From the NCBI GenBank assembly GCA_002284615.2, contig MU069978.1, positions 1 to 29,252 of the forward strand: a stretch of 29,252 nt of DNA. The letters are read 5' to 3'. Below, piece after piece: positions 1-8,660 of the stretch. The notes below the pieces were generated by a model. The model was not told the DNA's origin, made no database searches, and saw only the letters and a program-made list of their open reading frames with translations. Position numbers and translations under genes: made by a program. How positions within the stretch are numbered: position 1 is the stretch's first letter; every line of letters begins with the position of its first letter. The DNA comes from Dunaliella salina. Its lineage: Eukaryota; Chlorophyta; Chlorophyceae; Chlamydomonadales; Dunaliellaceae.

Positions 1-68
<68 letters not shown>
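1..68. repeat. (CA)n microsatellite
   Basis: Uninterrupted CA dinucleotide run that starts at the window edge, so its true length is unknown. A second long CA tract occurs at 21067-21203. Confidence 0.98.
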
Positions 69-69
<1 letters not shown>

Positions 70-177
70 GTTGTTGAGTGGAAAGGAGAACCTGAGCTGT
101 CCCATGCTTAAAGGAGGAGAGGAATGGGGATAGTCTAAGCGCACAGGATACTGTAAGTACAAGGCAAATCTGCCTAA

Positions 178-436
178 GTGCTGATATAGCGCTATATTTG
201 GGCTAGATCACGCCCAGAGCTCGACAGAATCATTTTTTCACTTCAATTTTTGGTCTAAGTGCTCCGTGGACGGCCCCCCACCTGCCATCCAAATCTGATG
301 GCCAACTTTGACTCGGAAAGGAGAGTCCTGGAGACTTATAGCGATTTCATATAGCGCAATATAGCGCTATATCGCTATATAACGCTATATAGCGCTCTAG
401 GTTTGGCTCATATAGCGCTATATGCCGATCCCTACT
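178..436. repeat. AT-rich palindrome cluster, possibly a decayed TIR element
   Basis: The palindrome ATATAGCGCTATAT occurs at 184-197 and variants are packed between 338 and 425. The sequence around the first copy and around the last copy (ending GCCGATCCCTACT) are roughly inverted relative to each other, as in sub-terminal repeats of hAT-like elements. No clean target-site duplication is visible, so this may only be a palindromic satellite. The bases between 69 and 177 hold nothing recognisable. Confidence 0.4.
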
Positions 437-774
437 CATCAAATATAAGTTTTATGTATCCAAAGCTCAGATGCATGGTTGCGCACTTGTTACGGTTTTT
501 GGTTAAGAGTTCTTGAATTCGGCATTTGGGACACGGGATAACTTTGAAATCCATTTAGAAGAAGGTTATCAAATCAGAATTACCATGCAAGGTAACACGC
601 CCAAGGGTTCAAGGTTGACATTTGAGGTTCATGTTTGAGATTAATGTTAAGGGTCAGCACTCTTGTTTGAGGGTGTTTGGGTGAGGTTCATGGATGAGGT
701 CTAATGTTAACACTTAAAGGTTGCTGGGTTGGGGTGAAGGCTATCAGTCCTACCATCATTGGACTGATCGTTCT
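437..774. other. No gene seen; GGTTCATG/GTTAA-rich spacer
   Basis: Short degenerate repeats of the type GAGGTTCATGNNTGAGG and TAATGTTAA are present. No open frame, RNA or transposon end can be supported. Confidence 0.5.
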
Positions 775-950
775 TGTTAAGGTGTTGTGATTACATGGCT
801 GGCTGACGCTGCCGAGGAGGACGAGATGAGGGGGATTAACTCCTTTACATGTGTATTTGGTATTAAACTAAAAGACCAACACTCAAGATCAGAGGCAAGG
901 TTCACACTTCCTCACAGAAATACTGTTCCAACTGATTTAACTTTACAACA
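775..950 (-). repeat. 3' LTR of the LARD-like element
   Basis: Direct repeat of 3994-4166 with about 97% identity. TG...CA-type termini (TGTT/AACA). In minus orientation it follows the polypurine tract and is therefore the 3' LTR. Confidence 0.82.
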
Positions 951-956
951 GTTCGG

Positions 957-968
957 CTCCCCCCTCTC
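957..968 (-). promoter_or_regulatory. Polypurine tract of the LARD-like element
   Basis: Minus-strand GAGAGGGGGGAG lies six bases before the start of the 3' LTR, where plus-strand priming would occur. Confidence 0.6.
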
Positions 969-1664
969 AAGGCTGCGTCCTCGAGTCAAACAAAAACTCC
1001 AAGTGAGAAAATTGAACAGAAATGAGTGAAGTCACGCAGGGAAGAACAATGAACCAGGCACATGTTTTTCCTTGTCCTTAGGCACGCAACAGAAAAAGTC
1101 TTCTCAAAATCATGTCTTCAAGCCACCAGCATCAGAAAATTCAAACCTGCAAGTTTGCTTAACGCCTTCTAAAGAAAGCCAGATTCACAGTTTTTTTTTT
1201 CAGCCTCAAGCAAAAGACACCATAAAAGAACTGCCACAAATTGCAAATAGCCATCTCACAGCAAAGATAGGAGTGAGATCAGTAATTGGCTCCCTTGTTT
1301 CTCTACATTGGCCCCTTGTAATTATCGAGCTGTCTGCATGTTCCTCAAGCAAGATAATCTGTGCAACGTTTTGCCAAGCCAATTAATCAAAAAATCAAAT
1401 AATGCGCCTCATGCAGAATATTGTTCGCATGCAATTTGGTGCCTTCATATTTGGGAAGTTGCTCACAAAACTTACGAAACCAATCTTGCAAACAACCCTG
1501 GCCTCCCTTATATGCAGCATTGCACCTCCTGCAAAACATACCAGCAAAGAAAATGAAAGAACACCTCCTGAACCAACAGTTCATAATGTCTGCCCATTAC
1601 AAGAGCAACTACATGCCACTATCACACAGCTTCATCCAAACACATTTCTCCTCACAAAAACCTG
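969..1664. other. LARD interior, 3' part; no coding domain seen
   Basis: A minus-strand open frame of 65 codons at 1387-1584 carries a CRRC pair and several cysteines but matches no family I recognise. The overlapping plus-strand frames look like chance. Confidence 0.4.
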
Positions 1665-2010
1665 AAAGAAAAGAAAAGAAAAGAAAAACTTCGTAGGCAG
1701 AGAAACTCTCCCTACATCAATTAAGGAAAAGGAGACACATTGGCTCAAAAGAGCTGTGTGCCCCCTCCACCACAAGGTATGAAAAAGATAATGCTAATGT
1801 GGATCTGGAGGGTTACTAGAAGCACCTGGCTCTAGAGCCTGGCTGTGGGAAGTATTCTTGTTTTCAATAGCGCGGCGGATGGTGACTAGTTTGTGGGCAT
1901 ATTGGACAGAATGGGCATGAAGTTGATGAGCAAGCTTCGTGGCACGCTGGTGATCCAAACCTAGATGTTTAAATTGCTTCAGGGTATGCTCAGTGTAAAT
2001 ATTCCACCTA
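1665..2010 (-). mobile_element. LINE 3'-end fragment (copy 1)
   Basis: About 340 bp closely matching 10680-11000, the 3' end of the LINE described below. It starts (3' end) with a pyrimidine-rich tail on the minus strand opposite GAAAAGAAAAG at about 1670, then the shared motif GGCAGAGAAACTCTCCCTAC (1696-1715). The portion near 1940-2000 covers the end of the LINE reading frame in degraded form. It is 5'-truncated, the normal outcome of target-primed reverse transcription, and nested inside the LARD-like LTR element, so it inserted after or together with that element. Confidence 0.8.
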
Positions 2011-3978
2011 CACCCAGGAAAACCTGCTCAGGGAAAACCTGCTTAGGGCAGTCTAAAACTCCACCTTTTCAGCACACTTTCATCCAAATTACTGCCAGTT
2101 GACTCCCCTTAAGCCAGCATATTCTTATCCAGACAATTGCCAGCCACATTAGTCTCCTCTTTATTCAGCATAATGGCACATAGGAAAGTCGGACAAATCA
2201 GTCCACCTAATCCAGCGGCCTTGCACAATTTTTTCTGCGCAGCGCTTACATCAGCCCTTTCTTCAAGCATTTGAGTGTACCCAGGGTATCCACCTAGCAA
2301 CTCAAAGTGTTATTAACAACATCTGCCTCTCAAAACAGGCAAGTTCCTTCAGAAGCAGCGAAACTGCTAAAGGCTCTGAAGCCTCCTTCCAAGATTGTCC
2401 ATAATACGATGCTGTGCATTCCACTTGCACTGTGCCACTTGTGACCTGACTGCACCATTGCATTCCAGAGGTTGGCTACTGTTGCGCGATGTGAAGCCGC
2501 AGAAATCCACAACAAATCAACACAACCTTGCGCATCCTTCTTGCAAAGGCACATTGCCAAACTCGTTTATGCGCACATCTGATGCAGCGTGACCAAACAA
2601 AAGTCCCAAAGACTTCAAGGCGCCCAAAAAAAAAATGTGCTGCTTTTGCACCTCCCGAGTTCCCTCCACCAGCAAAACCCTCAGCAACCAGTCCATGGAT
2701 CCAGTGAACACAGCTTGTACACCCTTACGTACGCAGTGCACACCTTCACCACAAAACCGGCAATTCACAGCACCTGTTGTCCCAACCAAGATACTGCTAC
2801 ACACAGAGTAAGTGCTTGGACCAGACCAAAACTGCCAGCGGTTCCAACATGTGCACGTCTGAGCGCGTTAACAAAAGATACATGCCAACGGATACATGCC
2901 AGCTCTGGGTCTCACAGCTTATTGCCCCACTGCACAGTCCTTCCATGGATATGCGGAACTCAACATCTCAGTCCATATCCTACTTATGCCACCACCCATA
3001 CAATGGCACGGCACTTGGATCTTGCACTCGCACGCCAAATGCAGACCCATCATGAAAGGGGTCCCAATCCTCACAAAAAGCTCACTCTCTCAGCAAAAAC
3101 AGGGCTCTGGCAAGCTACAGGCGGCCTTCACTCAGAGGACAGCACCAAAATAACATCCAGTTCACATTCAAATGCTGCACCAGAAGCATCACCAGCATGT
3201 GCAGCTGTGCATACCAACTTGTGCGTCAAAAGCACGCCAATGCACAACAAGCATGAACAGACCAAAACACAATCCACAGTGTCTCCAATCCCAAGATCAT
3301 CGTCTGCACGTTTGCTTTGACTCGTGCCTCATGCACGCCAAAACAACTGCAGCAAATCTGTCCTTCAGAGTTTCAACCTATGCCCAGCCTGCCACACCCC
3401 CAGTCCGGGTCCCCAGGTGCAGTACTTAGCAATTGCACCTCATTCAACTATCTCTCGCGAGCCCCTCACCCGCATTCTAACATGTGGGTCCATCTCTCTC
3501 ACAGGGGGCGCTCGCTCCTGGGGACTGGGAGGTGGTCAGGACGTGAGCCCCTAGCATCTACGTCATGGCCAAACAAAAGGCCAAAAGAGTCCATAAAGCC
3601 TGCACTCACACCATGGAATGCAACCATAGGAGCTGAAGTCCATTGTCCATTGTCCAAATCCATGGAGATTTCCAAAAATATCAGAAGGTTCCACCATCAA
3701 ATCAAAACCTCCAGTCTACAGGTGCTGCAAGCCAGCATGCAAGCAGAATTCTGTCGAGAGTCTCTCTGCTCTAGTGCTCTTGCATGTGCTTGCGAGTCTG
3801 AGCACACGAGCTGCTACATCGGGCATAGTGGCAAATCAGATTCATATTCGCGCCCACTCAATCAGCACCGAAGCCACTACTTAGCTTCACGTTCTTGTTG
3901 GGCCCCAAGGCACAGCCCACGACACCCCTCGCAAAGGCGCCATGGATGCACCATCAGCTCAGCCTGCCCAGGAGGGCG
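2011..3978. other. LARD interior, 5' part; no coding domain seen
   Basis: CA- and TGCA-rich sequence. Two long plus-strand open frames (2589-3320 and 3317-4009) and several minus-strand frames exist, but their compositions (His, Ser, Pro, Thr and Cys rich without any motif) look like stop-poor non-coding DNA. The plus-strand frames are also antisense to the element. Confidence 0.5.
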
Positions 3979-3990
3979 GCTTCGCTACCA
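3979..3990 (-). promoter_or_regulatory. Primer-binding site of the LARD-like element
   Basis: Minus strand TGGTAGCGAAGC, three bases inside the 5' LTR. It matches the common initiator-Met tRNA site TGGTATCAGAGC at 9 of 12 positions. Confidence 0.55.
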
Positions 3991-3993
3991 AAC

Positions 3994-4166
3994 TGTTAAG
4001 GTGTTGTGATTACATGGCTGGCTGACGCTGCCGAGGAGGATGAGATGAGGGGGATTAACTCCTTACATGTGTATTTGATATTAAATTAAAAGACCAACAC
4101 TTAAGATCAGAGGCAAGGCACACTTCCTCACAGAAATACTGTTCCAACTGATTTAACTTTACAACA
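3994..4166 (-). repeat. 5' LTR of the LARD-like element
   Basis: Direct repeat of 775-950. On the minus strand it starts TGTTGTAAAG and ends CCTTAACA, followed by the primer-binding site. Confidence 0.82.
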
Positions 4167-4190
4167 GTTCCCCCTAGCAACGCGTACTAG

Positions 4191-4395
4191 TTGAGACCAT
4201 TTCCCCAAGTACCAGGCATACCACACGTAATTTTAGTACTTGGCAAACCAGCTGTTCCGAACCGTTTCCCCCGAGTACCAGGCAAACCACACGGTATTTT
4301 AGTACTTGGCGTACCAGCCGTTTTGAGGCAATTTCCCCGAGTACCAGGCGTACCACAAATAATTTTAGTACTTGGCATACCAGCCGTTTGAGGCA
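4191..4395. repeat. Tandem repeat, about 65 bp x 3
   Basis: Three units built of CCCCGAGTACCAGGC, a variable TACCACA segment, TTTTAGTACTTGGC and ACCAGCCGTTT. Each unit is internally partly palindromic (GTACCAGGCGTACC against GGTACGCCAAGTA). Every strand is open because the unit lacks stops. I do not read the resulting frames as genes. Confidence 0.85.
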
Positions 4396-4440
4396 AAATT
4401 TATTACTTAAACTTGTAGATTTAATCAATTAACATTTACA

Positions 4441-4612
4441 TTTAACCTAACCTTACCCCTAAAATCCCAACTTTCTGTTTAAAATCCTAACCTAAATCCG
4501 AGCCTTAACCCTGACCTAAAATCCCTAATCCTAACCCTAACCCTAACTAGAATCCCTAATCCAAACCCTAACCCTAACTAGAATACCTAATCCAAACCCT
4601 AACCCTAATTTA
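4441..4612. repeat. Interstitial telomere-like (CCCTAA) repeats
   Basis: CCTAACCCTAACCCTAACTA and degenerate relatives recur. A 31-bp super-unit (CTAATCCAAACCCTAACC plus CTAACTAGAAT) is repeated toward the right. This is TTAGGG-type telomeric sequence inside a contig, either an old chromosome end, a repaired break, or repeat drift. Confidence 0.8.
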
Positions 4613-4619
4613 AACCGGA

Positions 4620-4835
4620 GTCCCTGACCCAGGGCACGCGAAGTACGCGAAGTACTTGAATTACGCCTGGTACACCTGGTACAGGGATACCCCTGGCGGG
4701 GGGTGGGGGGGACTGGTACGTGAAGTACGTAAGGTACGCGAAGTAAGACTGGTACGCTAATACCTGTGGCGGGGGGGGGATGACGGGGTACGCGATGTAC
4801 GGAAGGAGGTACGTGAGGTACGTACTTTCCAAAAA
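4620..4835. repeat. GTAC-rich palindromic repeats with G-runs
   Basis: ACGCGAAGTAC, GGTACGTGAAGTACGTAA and related GTAC-centred words repeat, separated by two long G runs (near 4698 and 4772). Related GTAC words recur at 4191-4395 and 5518-5758, so the whole 4.2-5.8 kb tract may be one decayed GTAC-ended element. Confidence 0.6.
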
Positions 4836-5340
4836 TATTTTATCTCAATTTTATCAGAGGTGGGCGACGGGCCCCCATTCCTGGAAATGTTCTTTCCCGC
4901 CAATATTTTCCAAATCTGACCAGGCCAACCATTATAATATGAATATAAGATACTTTCACCAAAAAAGATGAAAGTCGGTTGACCCCAGATCACTCATCTG
5001 GCCTCAGATCACCCTAAAATGGCCCACAGCTCCACCCTGGGACCTTTTTTCACCCTTAAGATATTTTCTTAACAACCCTTATATGATATGCTAACATCCT
5101 GCATATTCAAAAATGGGAATGAAGGAGGTCAAAAATTGACCTTTTTGGCACCCCAAGTGCTGGATTTTCCAAGGGAAATAGCTGAAATTTAGTATGCGAC
5201 CAACCACTGGGTCTTTTCCCTCCATTTTTTTGGCATTGATATTTTTTGGTAGAAGGACCCCAAATCATTAAAAATTACCTAATTCGGTGCAGTGGCTCGT
5301 CAGATGTGGGCAGCTGGGTGTCAAAAAGTAGGGTTCACGC
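4836..5340. other. No gene or recognisable element seen
   Basis: Ordinary AT-leaning sequence. No coding motif, RNA gene or repeat boundary could be supported. Confidence 0.45.
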
Positions 5341-5357
5341 CGCGGCCAATCTGGCGG

Positions 5358-5450
5358 GTTGCCCCCAACTTGCAAGTTTCAAGCTCAGGTGTGTGAACAG
5401 GTCACACGACATTTTGAACCTAAACTTAAAGCTTGCAAGTTGGGGGCAAC
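5358..5450. other. Long hairpin (19-bp perfect stem, about 93 nt)
   Basis: GTTGCCCCCAACTTGCAAG at 5358-5376 is perfectly inverted at 5432-5450. The pairing continues inward with mismatches (TTTCAAGCTCAGGT against CTTTAAGTTTAGGT), then a bulge, then a terminal GTGTGA/TCACAC stem. The size and shape fit a microRNA-like precursor or a foldback element. Both strands could be transcribed and no promoter is evident. Confidence 0.7.
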
Positions 5451-5517
5451 TTGCTCGGTGAACATTTCAAAAGTGCCCCTTTTTGAGGCCTTCGTTGCCC
5501 ACGTCTGCAATCTTATT

Positions 5518-5711
5518 AAAAATTGCATATTTTGGTATGCGTACCCGTACCAATCGCGTTCCTGAGTACCAGATCTCCGTTCCCTGATTACCATACCTGC
5601 CTGTTACGGCGTCCAAAAATTGCATATTTTGGTATGCATACCCGTACCAATCGCGTTCCTGAGTACTAGATCTCCAGTCCCTGATTACCGTACCTGCCTG
5701 TTACGGCGTCC
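5518..5711. repeat. 97-bp tandem duplication
   Basis: Two near-identical copies, 5518-5614 and 5615-5711, each beginning AAAAATTGCATATTTTGGTA and ending CTGTTACGGCGTCC. They contain GTACCCGTACC and GAGTAC words like the neighbouring GTAC repeats. Confidence 0.9.
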
Positions 5712-5723
5712 AGGTACGCCTTT

Positions 5724-5758
5724 TCTAACATAGTACTGGTACAGTACCAAGTACCACT
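5724..5758. repeat. GTAC palindrome cluster
   Basis: TAGTACTGGTACAGTACC followed by AAGTACCAC. It may be the right terminal repeat of a GTAC-rich element reaching back to about 4.19 kb, but no target duplication could be defined. Confidence 0.4.
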
Positions 5759-5907
5759 GTCGTTTAATGAACCCTTAACCCTAAATGAGCAGGTTCCGAC
5801 AACCTGCGAGAACCACGATCCAGCAGCCATGCGTCATCATTCTGATTTAAGCTTGGTACTAAATCAATCACAAAGCAATTCCACACCTCATGTAGCAAGT
5901 AAACCCC

Positions 5908-6066
5908 CGAATTCTGAGTATTTTATACCCTGCGAATTGGAATCTCTTTGATGGGAATTACCAGACATTCCTTAGATAGGAACCGGTCACATATTGTACA
6001 CGTTGTACACTGCTGATAGTGTATTTTACTGATTTTCTCTGATTTATTGCAACCTGCGTTGTTACA
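5908..6066 (-). repeat. 3' LTR of the gag-only element
   Basis: Shares with 7345-7505 the blocks CGAATTCTG, TTACCAGACATTCCTTA, GGTCACAT, TACACGTTGTACACTGCTGA and GCGTTGTTACA. Its outer (left) boundary is approximate. An AATAAA word is present on the minus strand opposite about 6040. Confidence 0.75.
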
Positions 6067-6069
6067 TTG

Positions 6070-6080
6070 CTCCCCCTCTT
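6070..6080 (-). promoter_or_regulatory. Polypurine tract of the gag-only element
   Basis: Minus-strand AAGAGGGGGAG lies three bases before TGTAAC, the start of the 3' LTR. This is the expected spacing and composition. Confidence 0.7.
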
Positions 6081-6134
6081 ATAATGCATGTCCTCATGCA
6101 TTTCACTGAGTAGGAGGAAATGAAAAAGAGAAAA

Positions 6135-6416
6135 CTCACACAGAGCCTTACATAACAGATGCAGCTCACACAGAGCTGTACGGAACAGAGGTAGCTCACA
6201 CAGAGCTTTACAGGAGAGCAGGCGCTCACACAGAGCTTTTCAGAATAAAAGGCGCTCACACAGAGCTTTTCAGAATAGAAGGCACTCACACAGAGCTTTT
6301 CAGAACAGAAGGCGCTCACACAGAGCTTATTAGAACAGAAGGCGCTCACACAAAGCTTTTCAGAACATAAGGTGCTCACACAGAGCTTTTCAGAACAGAA
6401 GGCGCTCACACAGAGC
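6135..6416. repeat. 30-bp minisatellite, ten units
   Basis: Units of CTCACACAGAGCTTTTCAGA plus ACAGAAGGCG start every 30 bases from 6135 to 6405. The central units are nearly identical and the edge units diverge. The unit length is a multiple of three, so the minus strand stays open and would encode a ten-residue repeat (LCVSAFCSEK) over 6062-6418. That is in a different frame from gag, so I treat it as a repeat inside the retrotransposon, not a protein. Confidence 0.92.
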
Positions 6417-6446
6417 ACACTTTACTGAGAGTATGCTGAGTGCCCA

Positions 6447-7191
6447 TCAATTCATGCAGTCCTTGGCCACATGCCCAATGTTGCAGCACTTGTAACACCT
6501 GTGTTTCACCTGCATGATCAAACAGCTCAGGGTTTTCTTCATGATTTTCTTCTTCCTCTCCATCATCATTATATGCTTCTTTCTCTCCACCATCATGATG
6601 AGGGAAGTCGCAAGCATACTGCTGCATGACAATGTTTCGCCGTTTTTGACCAACAGCAAATTTTATCAGAGCTTCAACTGAGGTGAAGTCATAGCCAGAC
6701 TGATCAATAATGCACAGAGGTTTGACCTGAGGAGACAATCCAGCATGGAACCATCGGATGTTGTCATTTTCATGTATTTCTGGGATAAGCACCATTTGCT
6801 GCCTGGACAGATTGGCATAGTCTTGCACAGACATGTTGCTGACCATGCGGATTTGCATGTTGAAAAGGGCATCTCTAGCCTCTGCAGCTTGGGTGCGTAC
6901 CTCAGACTGGAAACGATTTAAAAATACTTGCTTGATATCTTGCACATAGCTGTGTGGGTTGGTGGCCTTGTAATTGCTGAGAGACTCACGAGCCATTTCT
7001 TCATGGGAGCAGCACTGAAGGAGTAGAGCTGCGTAGCGGGCGGGCTCCTGCTGAATGCCTGTGACCCCATTGTCCTCGAGAGCAGAGTCCAGCATGGTGA
7101 GCATGGTTTGTGCGTCCTTCTCTCTGCCACCACAACAATTTGGAAGGGAGACTAGGGGAACTGCTCCGGTCTGCTGAGTGCCCATTAACAT
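6447..7191 (-). pseudogene. Retrotransposon gag with CCHC zinc knuckle, frameshifted
   Basis: The minus-strand frame from 7191 reads as a plant/algal retrotransposon gag. It has a coiled, charged N-terminal half, then a capsid-like stretch ending RRNIVMQQYACDF, and an acidic linker rich in Glu and Asp (about residues 200-225). The nucleic-acid-binding zinc knuckle CYKCCNIGHVAKDC (C-x2-C-x4-H-x4-C) is intact but lies in another frame (the 6447-6659 frame, ending DCMN). One indel near 6500-6515 therefore separates capsid from knuckle. Without the shift the product would be about 245 residues. The unshifted frame runs on to 6406 without sense. Gag would package element RNA into particles. No protease or RT follows, so the element depends on another LTR element. 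A programmed shift is possible, but decay is more likely. Confidence 0.75.
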
Positions 7192-7332
7192 GACTGGAGC
7201 GCTCTGATGCGGTTGCTGCTGAGCTCAGCCGAGCAGCTCCATCAAAATATAGTGAGTAGATTTAAGTGAACTGGGGCCACCGACGATGAAACAGGCACGC
7301 GAGCTGAGGCGTGTCAGGTCTGAACTAAAAAA

Positions 7333-7344
7333 CTTTTGATACCC
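7333..7344 (-). promoter_or_regulatory. Primer-binding site of the gag-only element
   Basis: Minus strand GGGTATCAAAAG directly follows the 5' LTR. It contains GGTATCA of the initiator-Met tRNA primer site but is poor beyond that. Confidence 0.45.
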
Positions 7345-7505
7345 TCGAATTCTGTTCTGAGTACTTTTCCTACGAATAGGAATATCTCTGGTGGGAGTTA
7401 CCAGACATTCCTTACATAGGACCGGTCACATCTTATACACGTTGTACACTGCTGATAGTATATTTTACTAATTGTCTTTGAGTTCCTGCAACCAGCGTTG
7501 TTACA
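7345..7505 (-). repeat. 5' LTR of the gag-only element
   Basis: Diverged direct repeat of 5908-6066, ending GCGTTGTTACA in plus orientation. Confidence 0.75.
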
Positions 7506-7612
7506 CCTTATAATATGAAAGCCCAAGGGCCAAGAAGCACGAATACATCGTCACATTAATTTCAAGACCTGGTTATTCAATTTGTCAAAGTGTTTTCGTA
7601 CCCTAGAATTTG

Positions 7613-8300
7613 AAGCCTGACAGGGCTGCACGCTACGGTGCTACGGACACGAAATCGTAGAGTAGCGTAGCCGTAGTGTAGAAGGGGCTACGGCTACTGT
7701 TACGAAATCGAGCCTAGGCCATCGACCAGCAGCGCCCGTCCAAGTGTTGAAAAAATGGCAGATTAAGTTACCGATGTTTTCTTAATGTAAATGATATAGT
7801 TATGTTATCAAACCAGTGAGGGAGCGCGAAAGAACAAGGAACGGGCATGCATGGGCCATGGCAAATGTGCAGGCGGGGAAGCTCAAAACCAACATCCTCA
7901 GGTCAACGGACAGGGACATCAAGGCATGTTTTTAACAGGGGAGTGCTGCAGTACAACTGCCCATGCATACATGTGTGTGTCACATGCATGCATGCAGGAC
8001 GAAGTGTGCGGCTCTGTAACACTTAGTGAAAAGGTATTGCCCGGGATGCAACGGAAGGCATTGTTAGCCCATATATGGTTGTTACAGGCTCCCTGCATGC
8101 AGGACGAAGTCTGAAGCCACCTGTGCAGCTCCTATATGTATTATGATGAAGTGCTCAGCAAGTGCAAACACAAAAAACCTTATGCTCTGTGTGCCATGCA
8201 GCAGCAATTTGCAGTACAGTTTTGGCTACTGCTACGGCTACTGTTCAGGACTCCGTAGCCGTAGCGTAGCGTAGCAGTAGCGTGCAACCCTGAAGCCTGA
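7613..8300. mobile_element. Non-autonomous hAT element, 672 bp, with perfect 8-bp TSD
   Basis: The element occupies 7621-8292. Its ends are CAGGGCTGCACGCTAC on the left and the inverse of CAGGGTTGCACGCTAC on the right. It is flanked by the identical 8-bp direct repeat AAGCCTGA at 7613-7620 and 8293-8300. CAGGG termini and 8-bp duplications are the hAT signature. Both sub-terminal regions are packed with CTACG/CGTAG words (CGTAGCCGTAGCGTAGCGTA at the right), the usual transposase-binding clusters. The interior has no transposase motif. A plus-strand frame at 7851-8114 is cysteine-rich and repeats CMQDEV but matches no family. The perfect duplication implies a fairly recent insertion. Confidence 0.92.
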
Positions 8301-8309
8301 TGGTCCAAT

Positions 8310-8660
8310 TTGGATGGCTCAGGGCATCTTTGTGTTGACTTGGTGGGGTGCGCTTATAACGTTAGCCAGGAATCGTTCTATTTGATTACGAGACCATCCG
8401 CTGATGTCCAGTTCTATGTCAAAATGTCACGCATGTCACGGAGACTGTCACTAAGTCTGATCGATGGTAAGCGATCATTCTTGTGCCACCCTGAGTCAAC
8501 CTTCCAACCGTTGGCACTGGGAGATCAATATACAAAGGCAATCCACACAGAAACCAGCAAAATTGCAAATTTTATTGAGGACTTCTTCACCAGAGACATG
8601 ACAGCCCCCAGCATTCAAGAGAGAAAAGACAAGTGGGGGAAGCGTTGCAAGCGACACTGA
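8310..8660 (+). CDS. Hypothetical open frame, 116 codons, not recognised
   Basis: Open from a TTG-type codon just after the hAT insertion to a TGA at about 8660. The composition looks more protein-like than surrounding frames: mixed hydrophobic and charged residues, for example SKIANFIEDFFTRD and SIQERKDKWGKRCKRH at the basic C-terminus. There is no ATG at the front and a stop lies immediately upstream, so it could be an exon or the remnant of a transposon gene cut by the hAT insertion. I assign no function. Confidence 0.25.
   Translation: MDGSGHLCVDLVGCAYNVSQESFYLITRPSADVQFYVKMSRMSRRLSLSLIDGKRSFLCHPESTFQPLALGDQYTKAIHTETSKIANFIEDFFTRDMTAPSIQERKDKWGKRCKRH

Larger units (their letters stand above)
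775..4166 (-). mobile_element. Non-autonomous LTR retrotransposon (LARD-like), about 3.4 kb
   Basis: Two direct repeats of 176 and 173 bp (775-950 and 3994-4166) flank a 3.04-kb interior. Both begin TGTTAAGG and end ACAACA in plus orientation. The element reads on the minus strand. Just inside the right LTR, RC(3979-3990) reads TGGTAGCGAAGC, 9 of 12 matches to the usual initiator-Met tRNA primer site. Just inside the left LTR is a purine tract on the minus strand (957-968). Flanks are GTTCT on the left and GTTCC on the right, a 4-of-5 possible target duplication. The LTRs differ by about four substitutions and two small gaps, so insertion is fairly recent. No gag, protease, integrase or RT is visible inside, so the element must move with help from others. 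A LINE 3' fragment (1665-2010) sits inside it. Confidence 0.8.
5908..7505 (-). mobile_element. Small gag-only LTR retrotransposon (TR-GAG-like)
   Basis: Two diverged direct repeats of about 160 bp (5908-6066 and 7345-7505) bound a 1.28-kb interior. On the minus strand the LTR starts TGTAACAACGC. The 3' LTR is preceded by the purine tract AAGAGGGGGAG, and the 5' LTR is followed by GGGTATCAAAAG, a weak match (8 of 12) to an initiator-Met tRNA primer site. The interior encodes a gag-like protein with a CCHC zinc knuckle but no pol. A 30-bp tandem array lies between gag and the polypurine tract. LTR divergence (by eye roughly a fifth of positions) makes it older than the 775-4166 element. I could not define a target-site duplication. 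Confidence 0.78.

Noticed and set aside
2589..4009. Two long plus-strand open frames (243 and 230 codons)
   Set aside because: They lie antisense inside a non-coding LTR element, overlap each other in different frames, have low-information His/Ser/Pro/Thr-rich products and no motif.
4441..4612. True chromosome end
   Set aside because: The repeats are degenerate, short and flanked by other sequence on both sides, so this is an interstitial tract.
6135..6416. CRISPR-like regular array
   Set aside because: Units are contiguous with no unique spacers, and the context is a eukaryotic retrotransposon.
6062..6418. Cysteine-rich ten-residue repeat protein on the minus strand
   Set aside because: It is the translation of the 30-bp minisatellite inside the gag-only element, in a frame unconnected to gag.
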